NCBI GenBank assembly: GCA_016271365.2
Contig: CM057458.1
Span: 204,014,501-204,078,500, forward strand
Direction: 5' to 3'
DNA: 64,000 bases
Origin: Neoceratodus forsteri
Lineage: Eukaryota; Chordata; Ceratodontiformes; Ceratodontidae
Numbering within the stretch: the first letter of the stretch is position 1; every line of letters begins with the position of its first letter. The translations under genes were made by a program, and so were the position numbers. Positions 10,170 to 20,835 of this stretch are shown piece by piece. Below the pieces are notes generated by a model. It saw only the letters and a program-made list of their open reading frames with translations, did no database searches and had not been told where the DNA came from.

Positions 10170-10649
10170 GTGTGAGGAGGCATTTTGTAATCTAAAGGCT
10201 AGAGTATGTTCCTCACCTGTTTTACACACTCCTGATTTTTCCCGACCATTTATATTGCAAACTGATGCCTCTAACTGTGGAATAGGGGCTGTACTCACAC
10301 AGATAGTACAGAATGAAGAGCACCCTATAGTATTCATAAGTCAAAATTACATGAAAGGGAAAAACACTATTCTGTCATTGAAAAGGAATGTCTAGCGATA
10401 AAATGGTCAATAGAAGCTTTATGCTTTTATTTATGGGGTAGAGAGTTTGAACTATGGATAGATCACAACCCTTTATGTTGGCTGCATGTAATGAAGGACA
10501 AAAACCCTCGCATAATGCGATGGTACCTCGCAATGCAACCTTATAGATTCACCATAAAATATAGGAAAGGTTTGGCTCATAATAACGCCGATTTCTTGTC
10601 CAGATATGGTACAGAAAACACTTCTACCTGTCAACAGACCTCAGGGTAA
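10141..10649 (+). pseudogene. Gmr1-like RNase H, frameshifted
   Basis: It resumes in the next frame after the A-run: KVKWTPECEEAF, then the catalytic LQTDASNCGIGAVLT (about 10255-10300). A second frameshift near 10340 leads to HYSVIEKECLAIKW, with the catalytic Glu, and ELWIDHNPLCWL, with the third acid. It ends with NNADFLSRYG and a stop near 10649. RNase H removes the RNA strand during cDNA synthesis. The order RT then RNase H is normal. The 3' LTR follows ~195 bp further on. Confidence 0.88.
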
Positions 10650-10831
10650 AGAGTAATAACGTACATTAGTGAACAACCAGGTTCACATTAATATTAATTC
10701 GTATATTTGTTAGGGACCCCGAGGTGGAGCCCTGGTGAGGGTGGGCTATGGCTCCATCTCTTGTTTTAAGAGATCTGATGACAGGTATAATGATTCTTTA
10801 TATAATAACCAAACTCGATCTGTTTGGTTTT

Positions 10832-10844
10832 GGGTGGGGAGGAA
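10832..10844 (+). promoter_or_regulatory. Polypurine tract before 3' LTR
   Basis: gggtggggaggaa directly precedes the LTR start at 10845. This is the expected primer for plus-strand cDNA synthesis. One T interrupts the purines. Confidence 0.7.
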
Positions 10845-12381
10845 TGTGGTAGTGAACCCCTCCCAGGTGGGGTGCTACCTTTGCTGGAGGACGTTTGGAA
10901 TGTACATTTATTCTTCCCCCCCTCCCTTTTTCTGTTGTAGTAGTCAGTGTCATTTGCATGTCTTGTTTGTTGGGCTGGCCACCCACTTTGTAAAAGAAAA
11001 TTATGTCATGTCTACCCCTTCCCTTTCCCATATATTCCGAATGCCTTTACACAAAGGTATCTGTTGCCCTGTCCTCGGGAGGCTATCTCCTTGTCCAGCC
11101 TAGTAATGGGAGTATTTAGGAAAATGGGAGGAATAATAAAAAAGAAAAAAAAAACCACCAAATTCCGGCTTTGTGATGGTCTGGAGTTGGTGTAGTTCGA
11201 TCGCGAACACTTCGCACTACGCCTGCAGAGAAGCACTGGTCATGCAGTGGTGGTGCTCAGGGCAGGCTGGATGTGCTTCACTACATTGTTTCCTGCTTCA
11301 CTGAAGAAAAGGGGTTCGGGTGTGGTGTGTTCTGAGTAGGATTGCTAGAGTGGTCCCGATTGATTGGGGGAAGGTCAGAATGTGAAATTCCTCCGGTTTT
11401 GTGTTTACAGGAACTATGCATGGATAAAATGCCTTCTTGTTTTAAAATGCCTCATTGCAACCTTGTGTACAAGCTGAAATGAATTAATGTAAGTTCGGTT
11501 CTCATACAAAAACAAATTCTGTTTAACGAGTGATTAATTATTGAGAAGTAAGCAGTATGAGTTTAGGAACCCAAGACGTTTTGAGTTAGAAATCGTAGAG
11601 ACTGTACAGCCTGAAATGAAATGAAAGAAAATAACTTCTATTTGGGTTATTCTATGACAAAAGGACAAGGAAGGCTTAGAAGAAATCGCCCCACCGAACG
11701 CATGACTGGGTCATAAGGGTATTCTTCGCTGTAGGATTATTTTAGTGAAATGTTCTTTTGTCAATGCAGGGGTCCTACATACCCTCCTTCATTGTGGGGA
11801 GCTGAAACGATTGCACAGAGTTGTTGGAAACTCTTCCAAATTGAAGACATTGTTGGTTTGCTGTGGTGGGCTTTGCAGTGTCGGGGAGACTCCTCCTCCT
11901 CCTGGTGCAGCGTCCTTAGTGTGCCGACCGGCCACAATTCCTTTTTTTTATGCTGGTAGTTGAGGTGATTCTTCCCTAACGCTTTTGTAATTTTTTTTTT
12001 TGTTCTGTTACAAATTTTCACATAAGCCTGCCTTCATAGGTGTTTGTTAAGGTTTAAAACCTATTATGTTATTTAAATAAATGAACTTGATGATTCCTTT
12101 GAATTTTATGTTTAAAAGGATATGTATAAAGGCGGAGCTATTGAATCACATGTTTTGGTAACCCTATATAAAGTGTCGTTCCATGCAAGTCAAGTTAGTA
12201 TGGAGAAGGGTGTGGACCTGACAACACCCTGACTTGAGTTAGCTATTTCTAGCTCTTGATTTGAAGTTCTGAGTCTGTTTGTTTTTTGTTTTGTCGTTTT
12301 CAAGTCCGCTGTACAAAATAAATATAATTTTGTTGCTGCTAATCTTGTCTGAGCGTCTTCACTATCCCACACCAGTTCACA
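10845..12381 (+). repeat. 3' LTR of Gmr1-like element
   Basis: It is the direct repeat of 4678-6220, with the same TG...CA ends, TATA-like box and AATAAA. Several indels distinguish the two, for example around 11200 versus 5035 and around 11665 versus 5500. The element ends at 12381, followed by the target duplication caatg (12382-12386). Confidence 0.93.
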
Positions 12382-12430
12382 CAATGGTCTCTGTGTTTTT
12401 GTGAGGGAAAAGGGGGGATCCGGGACAATG
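12382..12430 (+). repeat. Ngaro direct repeat copy 2 (B2), right part
   Basis: This matches 3850-3898, including tgtttttgtgagggaaaagg and ggacaatg. It marks the right end of the Ngaro element; the ~54 bp minisatellite follows directly. Confidence 0.88.
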
Positions 12431-12926
12431 TCTGTGTCCCCTTCACTATTCACATTTCACTCCATTCAACTTCCACGAATTGTTCCCTTGTCCCCCTCAT
12501 CACACACACATGCCACTTTATTCTTTTTCCATGTATTGTCAGTGTAGGCCTCACCACACACTCCCCACTCTGTTCATTTTCTATGAATTGTCTATTTCCT
12601 CCTCACAATAAACACTTCACAATATTCATTTTCTATGTATTGTCTATGTCCTCTTCATCATAAATGGTCCAACTCTGTTCATTTTCCATATATTGTCCCT
12701 GAATCCTCCTCATCACACCCCCACTTTGTTCATTTTCCATGTATTGTCCCCTTGTCCTCCTCACCAAAACCACCCCACTGTGGTCAATTTCCATGTACTA
12801 TCCCTGTGTCCTCCTCATTACCCCCAACCCCACTCTGTTCATTTTCCATGTATGGTCCCTGTGTCCTCCACACCACAAACACCCCACTCTGTTCAGTTTC
12901 CATGTATTGTCCCTGTGTCCTCATCA

Positions 12927-12977
<51 letters not shown>

Positions 12978-13275
12978 CTGTTCATTTTCCATGTATGGTC
13001 CCTGTGTCCTCCTCACCACACACAGTTTACTCTGTTCATTTTCCATGTATTGCCCCATGTGTCTTCCTCACCACAAACACTCCACTCTGTTAATTTTATG
13101 TATATTGTTCCTGTGTCCTCCTCACCACACACCCGACTCTGTTCATTTTCCATGTATTGTGTCTGTGTCCTCCTCACCATACACAGTACACTCTGTTCCA
13201 TTTCCATGTATTGTTCCTGTGTCCTCCTCACCATACACTCTGCAGTCTTATCATTTTCCATGTCCCTAGGTCCCC
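12431..13275. repeat. ~54 bp minisatellite, block 1, with CA microsatellite
   Basis: Imperfect tandem copies of a pyrimidine-rich unit: ctctgttcattttccatgta, then ttgtccctgtgtcctcctca, then ccacacac. A (CA)n expansion sits at 12928-12974, exactly where the unit ends in CACACA. The open frames through it are artefacts of low stop density. The array continues at 20220 after a CR1 insertion. Confidence 0.93.
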
Positions 13276-13493
13276 ATTTTCTATGTTACAGGATGCAGGG
13301 AGTGGTGCTCTGCTCTGGGTGCAGTGCAGCAGTTTTCAGGAAAATGTTCTGGGTACTGTGGTGCTGCCCCATATGCAGGCACCTCTCTGGGCTGAGGGCA
13401 TAGGTGGCCAGTTTCTGGGCTGAGCTGGCAGGAGTACTGGGGACCTCCACCCCCACCCAGAGGCCACCACATCCCTAGCCACTGCCACAGTGG

Positions 13494-14201
13494 TTGCATA
13501 GGCAGGAGGCTGGATGGACTATGGTGGGCTCAGGGAGGTTCAAGGAGGGGGGTCAGAGGCACATATCCCAACTGGTCCAGCTTAGGAACTCTTATGCTGT
13601 CCTGGATGAGTGGGTGAGTCCCAGAAGGGAACTCAAGGCTGTGACCAGGGAAGATGTGCAGGTCCTCCAGGAGAGAGACCTGAGGGCTGGAGGGAGAGCA
13701 CTCCAAGGGAAGAGGAAGCTACTCCTGGTGGAGAACTCAGTTGTCTGGGGAATGAATTTGGGCACAGGAAGCAGGGAGGAGAGGGAGATAAAGTGCTTTC
13801 TAGGAGGCAAAGCTCAGAGGGAGATGGAGTGGATCCAGAGGATGGCAAAGGCAGTAGCGAGGAGAGGGGGGCTGGAGGTCATTGTCCACCTGGGGACAAA
13901 TGACCTTGCCAGGGACATGGCAAGCATGGAACAAGTGCAGGAGGACTTCAGTGAGTTAGAAGGGTGCCTGGGGAAGGTAGTATGCTCCATGACATTCTCA
14001 GAGGTGCTGCCAGTCCAAGATTGGTGGGGGAAGGCTAGGAATCTCTGCATCATAAGCTTCAACACTTGGTTGGAGGGCTGGTGTAGGGAGGAGGGGTATG
14101 GTTTCATTGGAGACTGGGGACTCACCAGGAGTGATCTTGCCCTGTACAAAGGAGAGGGCCTACATCCATCCAGAAAGGGAACAGCAGTCCTCAATGAGTG
14201 A
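13494..14201 (+). CDS. CR1 ORF1 with SGNH hydrolase domain (altered active-site blocks)
   Basis: An open frame of 235 codons. The hydrolase signature is LLLVENSVVWG, where the usual Gly-Asp-Ser block has become Glu-Asn-Ser and keeps only the serine, followed by EVIVHLGTNDLARD (block III, intact GTND) and YKGEGLHPSRKG, where the catalytic Asp-x-x-His has become Glu-x-x-His. SGNH/esterase domains are a known part of CR1 ORF1 proteins, which bind and package LINE RNA. A typical N-terminal zinc or coiled-coil part is short or absent, so the 5' end may be decayed. It lies ~240 bp before ORF2. Although open, the changed block I and V residues argue against an active enzyme. Confidence 0.82.
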   Translation: MHRQEAGWTMVGSGRFKEGGQRHISQLVQLRNSYAVLDEWVSPRRELKAVTREDVQVLQERDLRAGGRALQGKRKLLLVENSVVWGMNLGTGSREEREIKCFLGGKAQREMEWIQRMAKAVARRGGLEVIVHLGTNDLARDMASMEQVQEDFSELEGCLGKVVCSMTFSEVLPVQDWWGKARNLCIISFNTWLEGWCREEGYGFIGDWGLTRSDLALYKGEGLHPSRKGTAVLNE

Positions 14202-14439
14202 TTTAAAGGCGTCCTTGGTGAGTGCTTAAACTGGCCGTGGGGGAATTGTAGCAGGGAGATTTAAGCAGCTCACCCCCTCAGGTTAGAGTAGATAGAAATG
14301 AGAAACAGGTGGGGAAGCTGTTGACTGACCCACTGAACCAGTCTAAAAGGGAAGGGCAGAGGAAAGGAGGCAGCAAAAAAAAAACCCAAAACAACCCTGC
14401 GTTGGAAGGAAGAAACCAGAGGACAAAAGTGGGAATAGA

Positions 14440-16597
14440 ATGAGGGCAGGCAACAAAATGTGGAAAGCCATATTTACAAATGCCCGCAGCCTGGGAAATA
14501 AAATCCCAGACCTGGTGGCCATGATGGTTGAGGCTAACCTGGACATAGTAATAACTGAGACATGGTACACTGCAAATCACAAATGGGATGTTAATGTACC
14601 AGGATATGCTCTATTCAGGAGGGATAGGGGAGGGTAAAAAGGGGGGAGGGTGCCCTGTACATCAGGGAAGGTATAAAAGCAAAAGTAGTACAGGGCAGAT
14701 GGGGGAGGCCGAGGCATTGTGCATCACCCTTGAGTCAGGAAATGGCACAGCAATATGCACAGGGGTGATCTACTTGCCTCCAGCACAGGGGGAGAAGGTG
14801 GATAGGGGGCTAGTGGAGGAAATACGCAAGTTGGGAACTACGGGGGGGGTACTGCTAATGAGAGATTTCTATATGCCAGACATGGATTGGACAATCCGAG
14901 CAGCTGCTTCAACCTGGAGCCATGACATCCTGGTCTCCCTACAAGGGGCAGGTCTGAAGCAGCTTGTGCTAGAACCCACCATGGACAAGGCAATTCTAGA
15001 CCTGTTACTGACCAATGGAGACAGAATCACAGAAGTCCAGGAAGAGTCACCTGAGGTCCAGCAACCACCACATAGTGAGCTTTAGCGTGGGTACGCAGTC
15101 ATACCACACAAAGGTAAGTGTCTTAGATTTCAGAAGGGTAGAGTTTGCTGAGATATGGAGGTGTGCCAAAGTAGCCCTGGCAAGGAGGGAGGTGGGAGTT
15201 GAGAAGCAGTAGGCATGCCTTCAAGGAGCAATTGAGGTGACAAGCCAATGCATTAGGCTGACAAACAAAGACATGAGAAGGAAGAAACCACTATAGTTCT
15301 CAAAAGGTGTAGCAGAGAAAGTAAGGGCCAAAAGGTCATGTTTTAGAAAATATAAGGAGACACAGAGGGAATAGGATAGGGTGGCATACCTAAATTGTCT
15401 GAAGGAGGCAGGGAAGGCTGTTAGGAGCACAAAGGCACAAACTGAAGAAAGATTAGCACAGGAAATGAAGAAAAAGGACAAGACATTCTATAGGTACTGT
15501 ACATTAAAGAAAGAATAAAGCCCGTGGGGAATTGTAAAGCTCAAAGAGGATGAAAGGGAGGGTGTACAGGGAGACCTATAAAAGGCAAAGATACTGAATA
15601 AATACTTCAATTCAGTAGTCACTAAAGAAGGGAAGGAACAGGGACCACAGCTTGGCTTCAGATACAAAGGGCGAAGGGAGGTGGACACCAGTCCATTTAC
15701 AGAGGAGAAAATCTGGGAGGAGCTCACAAAACTGAATGTGGACAAGGGAATGGGACCAGATGGCATTCATCCCAGGTTACTAAAGGAATTATGAATGGAG
15801 CTAGCAGCACCACTGGCAGCCTTCAGTGAGTGGCTTAACACAGGAGTGGTTTCAGAGAACAGGAGGAGGGCATATGTGGTCCCTCTTCTCAAAACTGGTA
15901 GCAGGGAAGAGACCAGAAACTATAGGCCAGCCAGCCTCACCTCAGTAGTGGGTAAGATGATGGAGGCATTGCTTAAAGAAAGGATAGTGAAACACTTGGA
16001 ATCCAATGGAGCCTAGGATCTGAGGCAGCATAGATTAACAGCAGGAAGGTCATGTCAAACAAATCTGAGAGATTTTTTTGACTGGGTAATGAGGGAGCTG
16101 AATCAGGGGGGAGTGAGGGATGTCACCTACCTTGATTTCAGCAAGGCCTTCAATACTGTGCCACACAAAAGGCAGGTAAACAAGATAGGTAGCCTGGGAC
16201 TGGGCCACAAGGTGGTGAACTGGGTTAGGAACTGGTTAATGGGCAGGAAGCAGGGGTGGTGGTAAATGGGATCCAATCTGGAGAGAGGGGGTGACCGGTG
16301 GGGTACCCAGTGGGGTACCTCAAGGATCTGTCCTGGGGACAGTCTTTTTAACTTCTTCATTAATGACATAGAGGAAGGGCTGGAAGGGAAGGTTTGCCTC
16401 TTTGCAGATGACACGATGATCTGCAACAAGGTTGACACGCCTGATGAAGCAGGGAAAATGAGGTGGGACCTAGAAAAGCTGGAAAAATGGGCCGAGGTGT
16501 GGCAACTGAGGTTCAATGTGAAGAAGTGCAAAATATTGCACCTAGGATGCAGAAACCCTGAAGCAAGCTACAGGATGGGGGGAGGGGGGAGTTGTTG
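14440..16597 (+). pseudogene. CR1 ORF2 endonuclease and reverse transcriptase, first part
   Basis: An apurinic-type endonuclease begins KAIFTNARSLGNKIPDLVAM, with VITETW, then MRDFYMPDMDW (normally GDFN...DW) and LDLLLTNGDRI. After decay, the RT resumes with KMMEALLKERIVKHLE (15795-16016), TYLDFSKAFNTVPH (about 16130) and the catalytic LFADDTMI (about 16401-16424) followed by WQLRFNVKKCKILHLG. Multiple stops and frame changes occur (14634, 15085, 15795, 16014, 16260). The reading continues after the insertions at 16909 and 19538. The enzyme would nick target DNA and copy LINE RNA there. Confidence 0.88.
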
Positions 16598-16905
16598 ATT
16601 GTCATGGAAGCACAACTGTTCGTTGGCAGCAAATCTGCCGACATCCCCTACAGCAACAGCACAATGCTGACACGAGATATTGTGCCATCCAGAAACAAAG
16701 TGTTTTTTGCAGGGAGCTGTGCCCCCCCAACCCCACAATTATATATTATCAACTCCAGGTCAGAGTTGTTTCGGGGAAGGGGCCAAACACCAGGAGATGC
16801 CACATCAGTTAAACCTGAACCATTACAGCGACTTTCGCTGTAATGGTCTTTTTTTGGGTTTCGCTGTTGTGCTGTCGCTGTGCAGTGGGCCACTGGACAT
16901 TCACC
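16595..16905. repeat. Short interspersed palindromic repeat, copy 1
   Basis: This segment splits the CR1 ORF2 between RMGGGG and the VIISDDLKMA block. The part 16717-16848 resembles 57694-57841: both have a ctgtgccc...ccacac start, tcagagttgttt-ggggaaggggc, and a perfect hairpin near the end (16821-16845: cattacagcga, loop, cgctgtaatg). No coding content. Family unknown. Confidence 0.6.
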
Positions 16906-17029
16906 AGGGAAGAAAGGGATCTAGGGTTATCATTTCAGATGACCTAAAGATGGCCAGATCCAGAAACAAATGGTTTGATACCTTTTATTGGACCAACATA
17001 GATGTAACAAAAGAAAACAGTGCCTAAGC

Positions 17030-17056
17030 TTTCGGACCAACCAAGTCCTTCCTCAG
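17030..17056 (-). ncRNA. Hammerhead-core-like motif in Penelope terminal repeat
   Basis: Read on the minus strand, this is CTGAGGA, then a hairpin (GGACT/GGTCC), then GAAA followed by GCTTA. CUGANGA and GAAA are the two invariant strands of the hammerhead ribozyme, known from Penelope-like terminal repeats. The second terminal repeat has the same layout on the plus strand at 19395-19421, with GAAA mutated to AAAA. An extra A precedes the hairpin, and I could not find a convincing stem I and cleavage site, so activity is not claimed. Confidence 0.4.
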
Positions 17057-18112
17057 AAGCTTATGCCAGTCGTTTGGAAAATCACATTCTATTAACACCC
17101 AGATCATACATAAAAAAACAGAAAGAATTCTCATTGGTTTAAAATACCTTTTTTAAAACATAACCGAGGTTTAAATGGAAGAAACCAGTTTATGCCAGAT
17201 AGCTGCTGTGAAGCATACCAAGATCAAATGTCAACAGAGGCAGATAAGAGGAATCCTTTGTGAGGCCAGACAGTTTCATTAACTTGCATTATGAACAATG
17301 TATGAGTGAGTCTGTATGTGAATGCACTCTTAATTAAGAGCAAGACCTTTAGATTTCATACCCATTTAAGTACATGTTAAAAATGGGATAGTATTCCATG
17401 TTAAAAAGTACTACAAAACAGAAATGTTCTATCTATGGCCATAGGTGGGTATAAAGAAAAGTTTCCCTAGTGTGAACAAACTGTTTCATGCACTCATGCA
17501 GTGTTAAACCCATCTGGAGATATTTTCTTAACTATGTACTCAACCAGTTAATATATTCCATAAACATTAAAGCCATCAGTGCTGTAACAATTTTTTTTAC
17601 AATATTATATCAATTGTCAGTATTAGTGCCAATAAAAAAATACCAAGGACCCCCTAGTAAATGAGAAATGCAACCTAATATGATTATTGTTCAATAATGT
17701 GTCAGTATATAATCAATCTACTATATGTACAGTAACAGTCTTAGGAATCTGAATTAAAAACCTAGTGGAATTAATCCCTCTTCCCCCAAGGTTAACACCA
17801 TTATATAGATAACATGTTGGAAGGAAGCTTATAGTCATTATGTATGTGAACCAAGAGTCCTAATACACTGTAACATCATAATGTCATGATCCTGAATATA
17901 AGCTTTACCTCATAAAACCCAACCCCCCACCACACACACACAACGCCCCCCAAAATAACACACCATCCCCCTGCCCCAACACATAGATTTTGGTGTGAAA
18001 CCAACATATAGATAACTGATTAAAAGGGACCCTATAACCACAGAAAATAAAAACAAAAGCACACTGAAGTCCCAGTATATGTCCATCCTTTGTACTAAAG
18101 GTCTGTGTAAGT

Positions 18113-19148
18113 TTAAGTAGGGTAATGTGTCATAAAACCCAGATCAATGTTCATGCCTTCTTCTACCATATTGAGAAGTAAAATAAGCTTGACCTCAAAC
18201 GCCCATCTCTGTTGTATATTTTTGAAATGTCCTTTTAAGACCATTACCAACATAACTGAGATGGAGTGATCAGTCTGAGAGAAGTGCTGCCCCACTGGTT
18301 TTTCAGTCATCTTCATATTAATAGTATGTCTGTAAGAGTTCATTCTATTGCGGAGAGGTTGCCGTGTCTCTCCCATATACCTTGTTTGTGGACATCTCTT
18401 GCATTGAATGAAATAAACATTCCGTGATGCACATGTATAATTCCCCAGTGTCCTGAATTGTCTGTTTTGTGAAGTAACTACACAATCCGAAGTGGAAATG
18501 TTCTCACAAGTCATGCATCTGGGGTGATTGCAGGGTCTTTTACCATTTAGTGTTATGGTATTCTGTTCTGGTGTGAGTTTATTCCTAACAATCAGGTTGG
18601 CTAAACTAGGTGATTATTTAAAAGATAGTAGTGGTAGTTCTTGATAAATACAATTTAGGCTCTCATCCTCACTAAATAGTGGGTGGAGGTCCTTAATCTT
18701 ACGTAGAAGTTCAAGGTCAGGATGATATGTAACTACTAAGGGCATTCTGTTGGTAGTGGTCCTTTCTTTATACTGAAGCAGCTGTTCCTTTGGTACCTGT
18801 GTTGCACATTCTACTCGTTCTACTGCTCTGTCAAATTTTCTGGAAAAGTGTCCCTGCTCAACGAAAGTATTTTTCAACATAGCCAAATGTTATCTCTGTC
18901 TTCCTCACTTGAACAGATAGGTGATATCGAAGTGCTTGACTGTACATTACAGATTTTTTTGTGTGTCTCGAGTGATTACTATTTCTATGCAAGTATATCT
19001 GTCTGTCTGTTGGTTTCCTGTAAATACAAGTATATAAGTTTCCATCCTTGATGGTGACTATAGTGTCCAGAAAATTAGTATTGGCGGCAGAATATTCCAG
19101 GGAAAGCTTTATGGTTGGGTGAGTGTATTCGTATACACACTCACTCAT
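18113..19148 (-). pseudogene. Penelope-like RT C-terminus plus GIY-YIG endonuclease
   Basis: Three minus-strand pieces are joined across frameshifts and stops (near 18870 and 18615-18514). The first (18858-19148) has NTNFLDTIVTIKDGNLYT and YRKPTDRQIYLHRNSNHS, the conserved RT thumb region of Penelope-like elements. The linker holds KFDRAVERVECATQVPKEQL. The C-terminal piece (18113-18514) has NVYFIQCKRCPQTRYMGET, QPLRNRMNSYRHTI and PVGQHFSQTDHS, the GIY-YIG-type endonuclease, here with VYFI and RYMG at the motif. The polymerase palm motifs are absent, so this is a 5'-truncated copy. Confidence 0.88.
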
Positions 19149-19537
19149 GCATCATTCATAATGTAAGTTAGTGAAACTGTCTGGCCTCTTGAAGGATTCC
19201 TCTTATCTGCCTTTGTTGGCATTTGACCTCGGTATGCTTCACAGCAGCTATCTGGCATAAACTGGTTTCTTCCATTTAAGCCTCAGTTAAGTTTTAAAAA
19301 AAAGTATTTTAAACCAATGAGAATTATTTCTGTTTTTTTATGTATGATCTGGGTGTTAATAGAATGTGATTTTCCAAACAACTTGCATAATTTTCTGAGG
19401 AAGGACTTGGTTGGTCCAAAAGCTTAGGCACTGATTTCTTTTGTTACATCTATGTTGGTCTAATAAAAGGTATCAAACCATTTGTTTCTAGATCTGTTTT
19501 TGCAAGAACCAATACGGCAACTAAACTAATTCTAAAG

Positions 19538-20045
19538 ATGGCCAAGCAGTATACAAAGACAGTAGGGAGAGCCAGTGGCATGTTGGGGTGCAAAGGGAGG
19601 GGGATCACTGACAGAAGGATGGAGGTGGTGATCCCACTATGTAAAACACTGGTGAGGCCACATCTGGAGTACTGTGTTCAGTTCTGGAGGACACATCTTC
19701 GCAAGGACATAGACAGGGTGGAGGTAGTTCAGAGAACAGCAACTAAGATGGTACAGGGCTTGCACCAGAAAACATATGAGGAGAGATTAAAAGACTTCAA
19801 TATGTATTCACTGGAAGAAAGGAGGGAGCAGGGAGACATGATAGAAACCTTTAAGTATCTTTAAGGAGTAAACAAGGTGCAAGGGGGTGATATCTTTCAA
19901 TATAAGAAAAGTACAATAACAAGGGGGCATGATATGAGATTGGAAGGAGACAGGATAAGGGGAAATGTGAGGAAGTTTTTTTTTCAAGGAAAGGATGGTG
20001 GATGCATGGAATAGCTTGCCACAGGAGGTAGTGGGAGCAAACACA
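19538..20045 (+). pseudogene. CR1 ORF2 C-terminal part after Penelope insertion
   Basis: This continues the ORF2 of the CR1 at 13276-20219. MAKQYTKTVGRASGML follows directly on VIISDDLKMA (16930-16956), then VIPLCKTLVRPHLEYCVQFW, IDRVEVVQRTATKMVQGL and MYSLEERREQGDMIETFKYL with a stop at 19862-19864. The remainder (TRGHDMRLEGDRIRGNVRKFFF) is readable to about 20045. This is the usual CR1 C-terminal domain. The 3' UTR and tail end at 20219. Confidence 0.88.
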
Positions 20046-20219
20046 GTGGGAGGGGGATTTAAACATGCAGGTGACAGGCATAAGGGAACCCTAGAGGTGG
20101 GAAGGAGAGGCTAAATCCAATGACCAAGTAGGGTCAGCGGCCACTGATAAAGGTAGGGCTAAGGGCAGACTGGATGGGCCTAGCAGTCCTTATCTGCAGT
20201 AAATTCAATGTTTCTATGT

Positions 20220-20294
20220 ATTGTCTGTGTACTTCTCACAACCCACACATGCCCCCCTATTCATTTTCCATATATTGTCCCCGTGTCCTCCTCA

Positions 20295-20327
<33 letters not shown>

Positions 20328-20795
20328 ACTCTGTTAATTTTCCACGTATTGTTGGTGTCCCCTCACCATATTCAGTATACTCTGTTTATTTTCCATTGAT
20401 TGTCCCTGTGTCTTCTTCAACATACACGCTTCACTCTGTTTACTTTTCATGTGTTGCTACTGTGTCCTCTTCAGCATGGACACTCCACTTTTCATTTTCC
20501 ACATACTGTCCCTGTGTCATCCTCACCATACACACCTCACTTTTGTTTCTTTTCCATGTATTGTTCCTCTGTCTTCCACACCACACACAATCCATACTGT
20601 TCTTTTTTCCATGTATTGTCCCTGTGTCCTCCTCACCACTCACACCTCCCTCAGTTTCTTTTCCATGTATTGTTCTTCTGTCTTCCTCACCACACACAAC
20701 CTACAGTGTTCTTTTTCCATGTATTGTTCCTGTGTCCTCACCACTCACCCTCCACTCTACTAATTTTCCAGGTACTGTCCCTGTATCCACCTCAT

Positions 20796-20835
<40 letters not shown>

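Larger units (their letters stand above)
4678..12381 (+). mobile_element. Gmr1-like Ty3/gypsy LTR retrotransposon (Gag-PR-IN-RT-RNase H)
   Basis: This is a nearly complete element with two ~1.54 kb LTRs (4678-6220 and 10845-12381) that start TGTGGTAG and end TTCACA, a primer-binding site at 6223-6240, a polypurine tract ending at 10844, and 5 bp target duplications (taatg/caatg) inside a Ngaro repeat. The domain order is Gag with a SCAN-like capsid and CCHC knuckle, aspartic protease, integrase, RT, then RNase H. Integrase upstream of RT is the Ty1/copia order. Within Ty3/gypsy it is known for the Gmr1-like group of deuterostomes. Several stops and frameshifts make it inactive. The LTRs are similar but carry multiple substitutions and indels, so the insertion is not recent. 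Confidence 0.92.
1..12430 (+). mobile_element. Ngaro-type tyrosine-recombinase retrotransposon, 3' part, interrupted
   Basis: The left end lies outside the window. Visible in order are a Gag zinc-knuckle remnant, RT-RNase H, tyrosine recombinase and SGNH hydrolase pseudogenes, followed by two direct copies of a ~320 bp repeat (3581-3898, and 4402-4677 continued at 12382-12430) separated by ~500 bp. This B1-A2-B2 arrangement, with no integrase and no LTRs, is the known structure of Ngaro and related DIRS-order elements. These move through a recombinase rather than an integrase. The SGNH domain is typical of vertebrate Ngaro elements. The second repeat copy is split by a 7.7 kb Gmr1-like LTR retrotransposon (4678-12381). 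The A1 repeat expected at the left end cannot be seen, so the A/B naming is inference. Confidence 0.88.
16957..19531 (-). mobile_element. Penelope-like element with inverted terminal repeats
   Basis: It is inserted in CR1 ORF2 and flanked by 13 bp duplications, ctaaagatggcca (16944-16956 and 19532-19544). About 370 bp at each end (roughly 16966-17330 and 19125-19490) are inverted copies of each other, sharing ggtttgatacctttta and gtaacaaaag. The minus strand encodes an RT C-terminus and a GIY-YIG domain (18113-19148). Terminal repeats in inverted orientation and this protein order are known in Penelope-like elements. The 5' part of the RT is missing. Confidence 0.88.
13276..20219 (+). mobile_element. 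CR1-type LINE, near full length, with nested insertions
   Basis: The element has ORF1 (SGNH hydrolase) and ORF2 (endonuclease-RT) on the plus strand, and its 3' end has the CR1-like tail ggcctagcagtccttatctg followed by a tttctatg-type terminus at 20219. It lies within the minisatellite, which resumes immediately after it. It is interrupted by a short palindromic repeat (~16595-16905) and by a Penelope-like element (16957-19531). The left boundary is approximate: it is the point where minisatellite similarity ends. Confidence 0.87.

Noticed and set aside
12635..13403. Overlapping open frames of 150-240 codons in the minisatellite (also 20174-21392 and 21664-22688)
   Set aside because: They encode only repeated unit peptides in all frames. 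Low stop density follows from the pyrimidine-rich unit, and frames end at unit variants.
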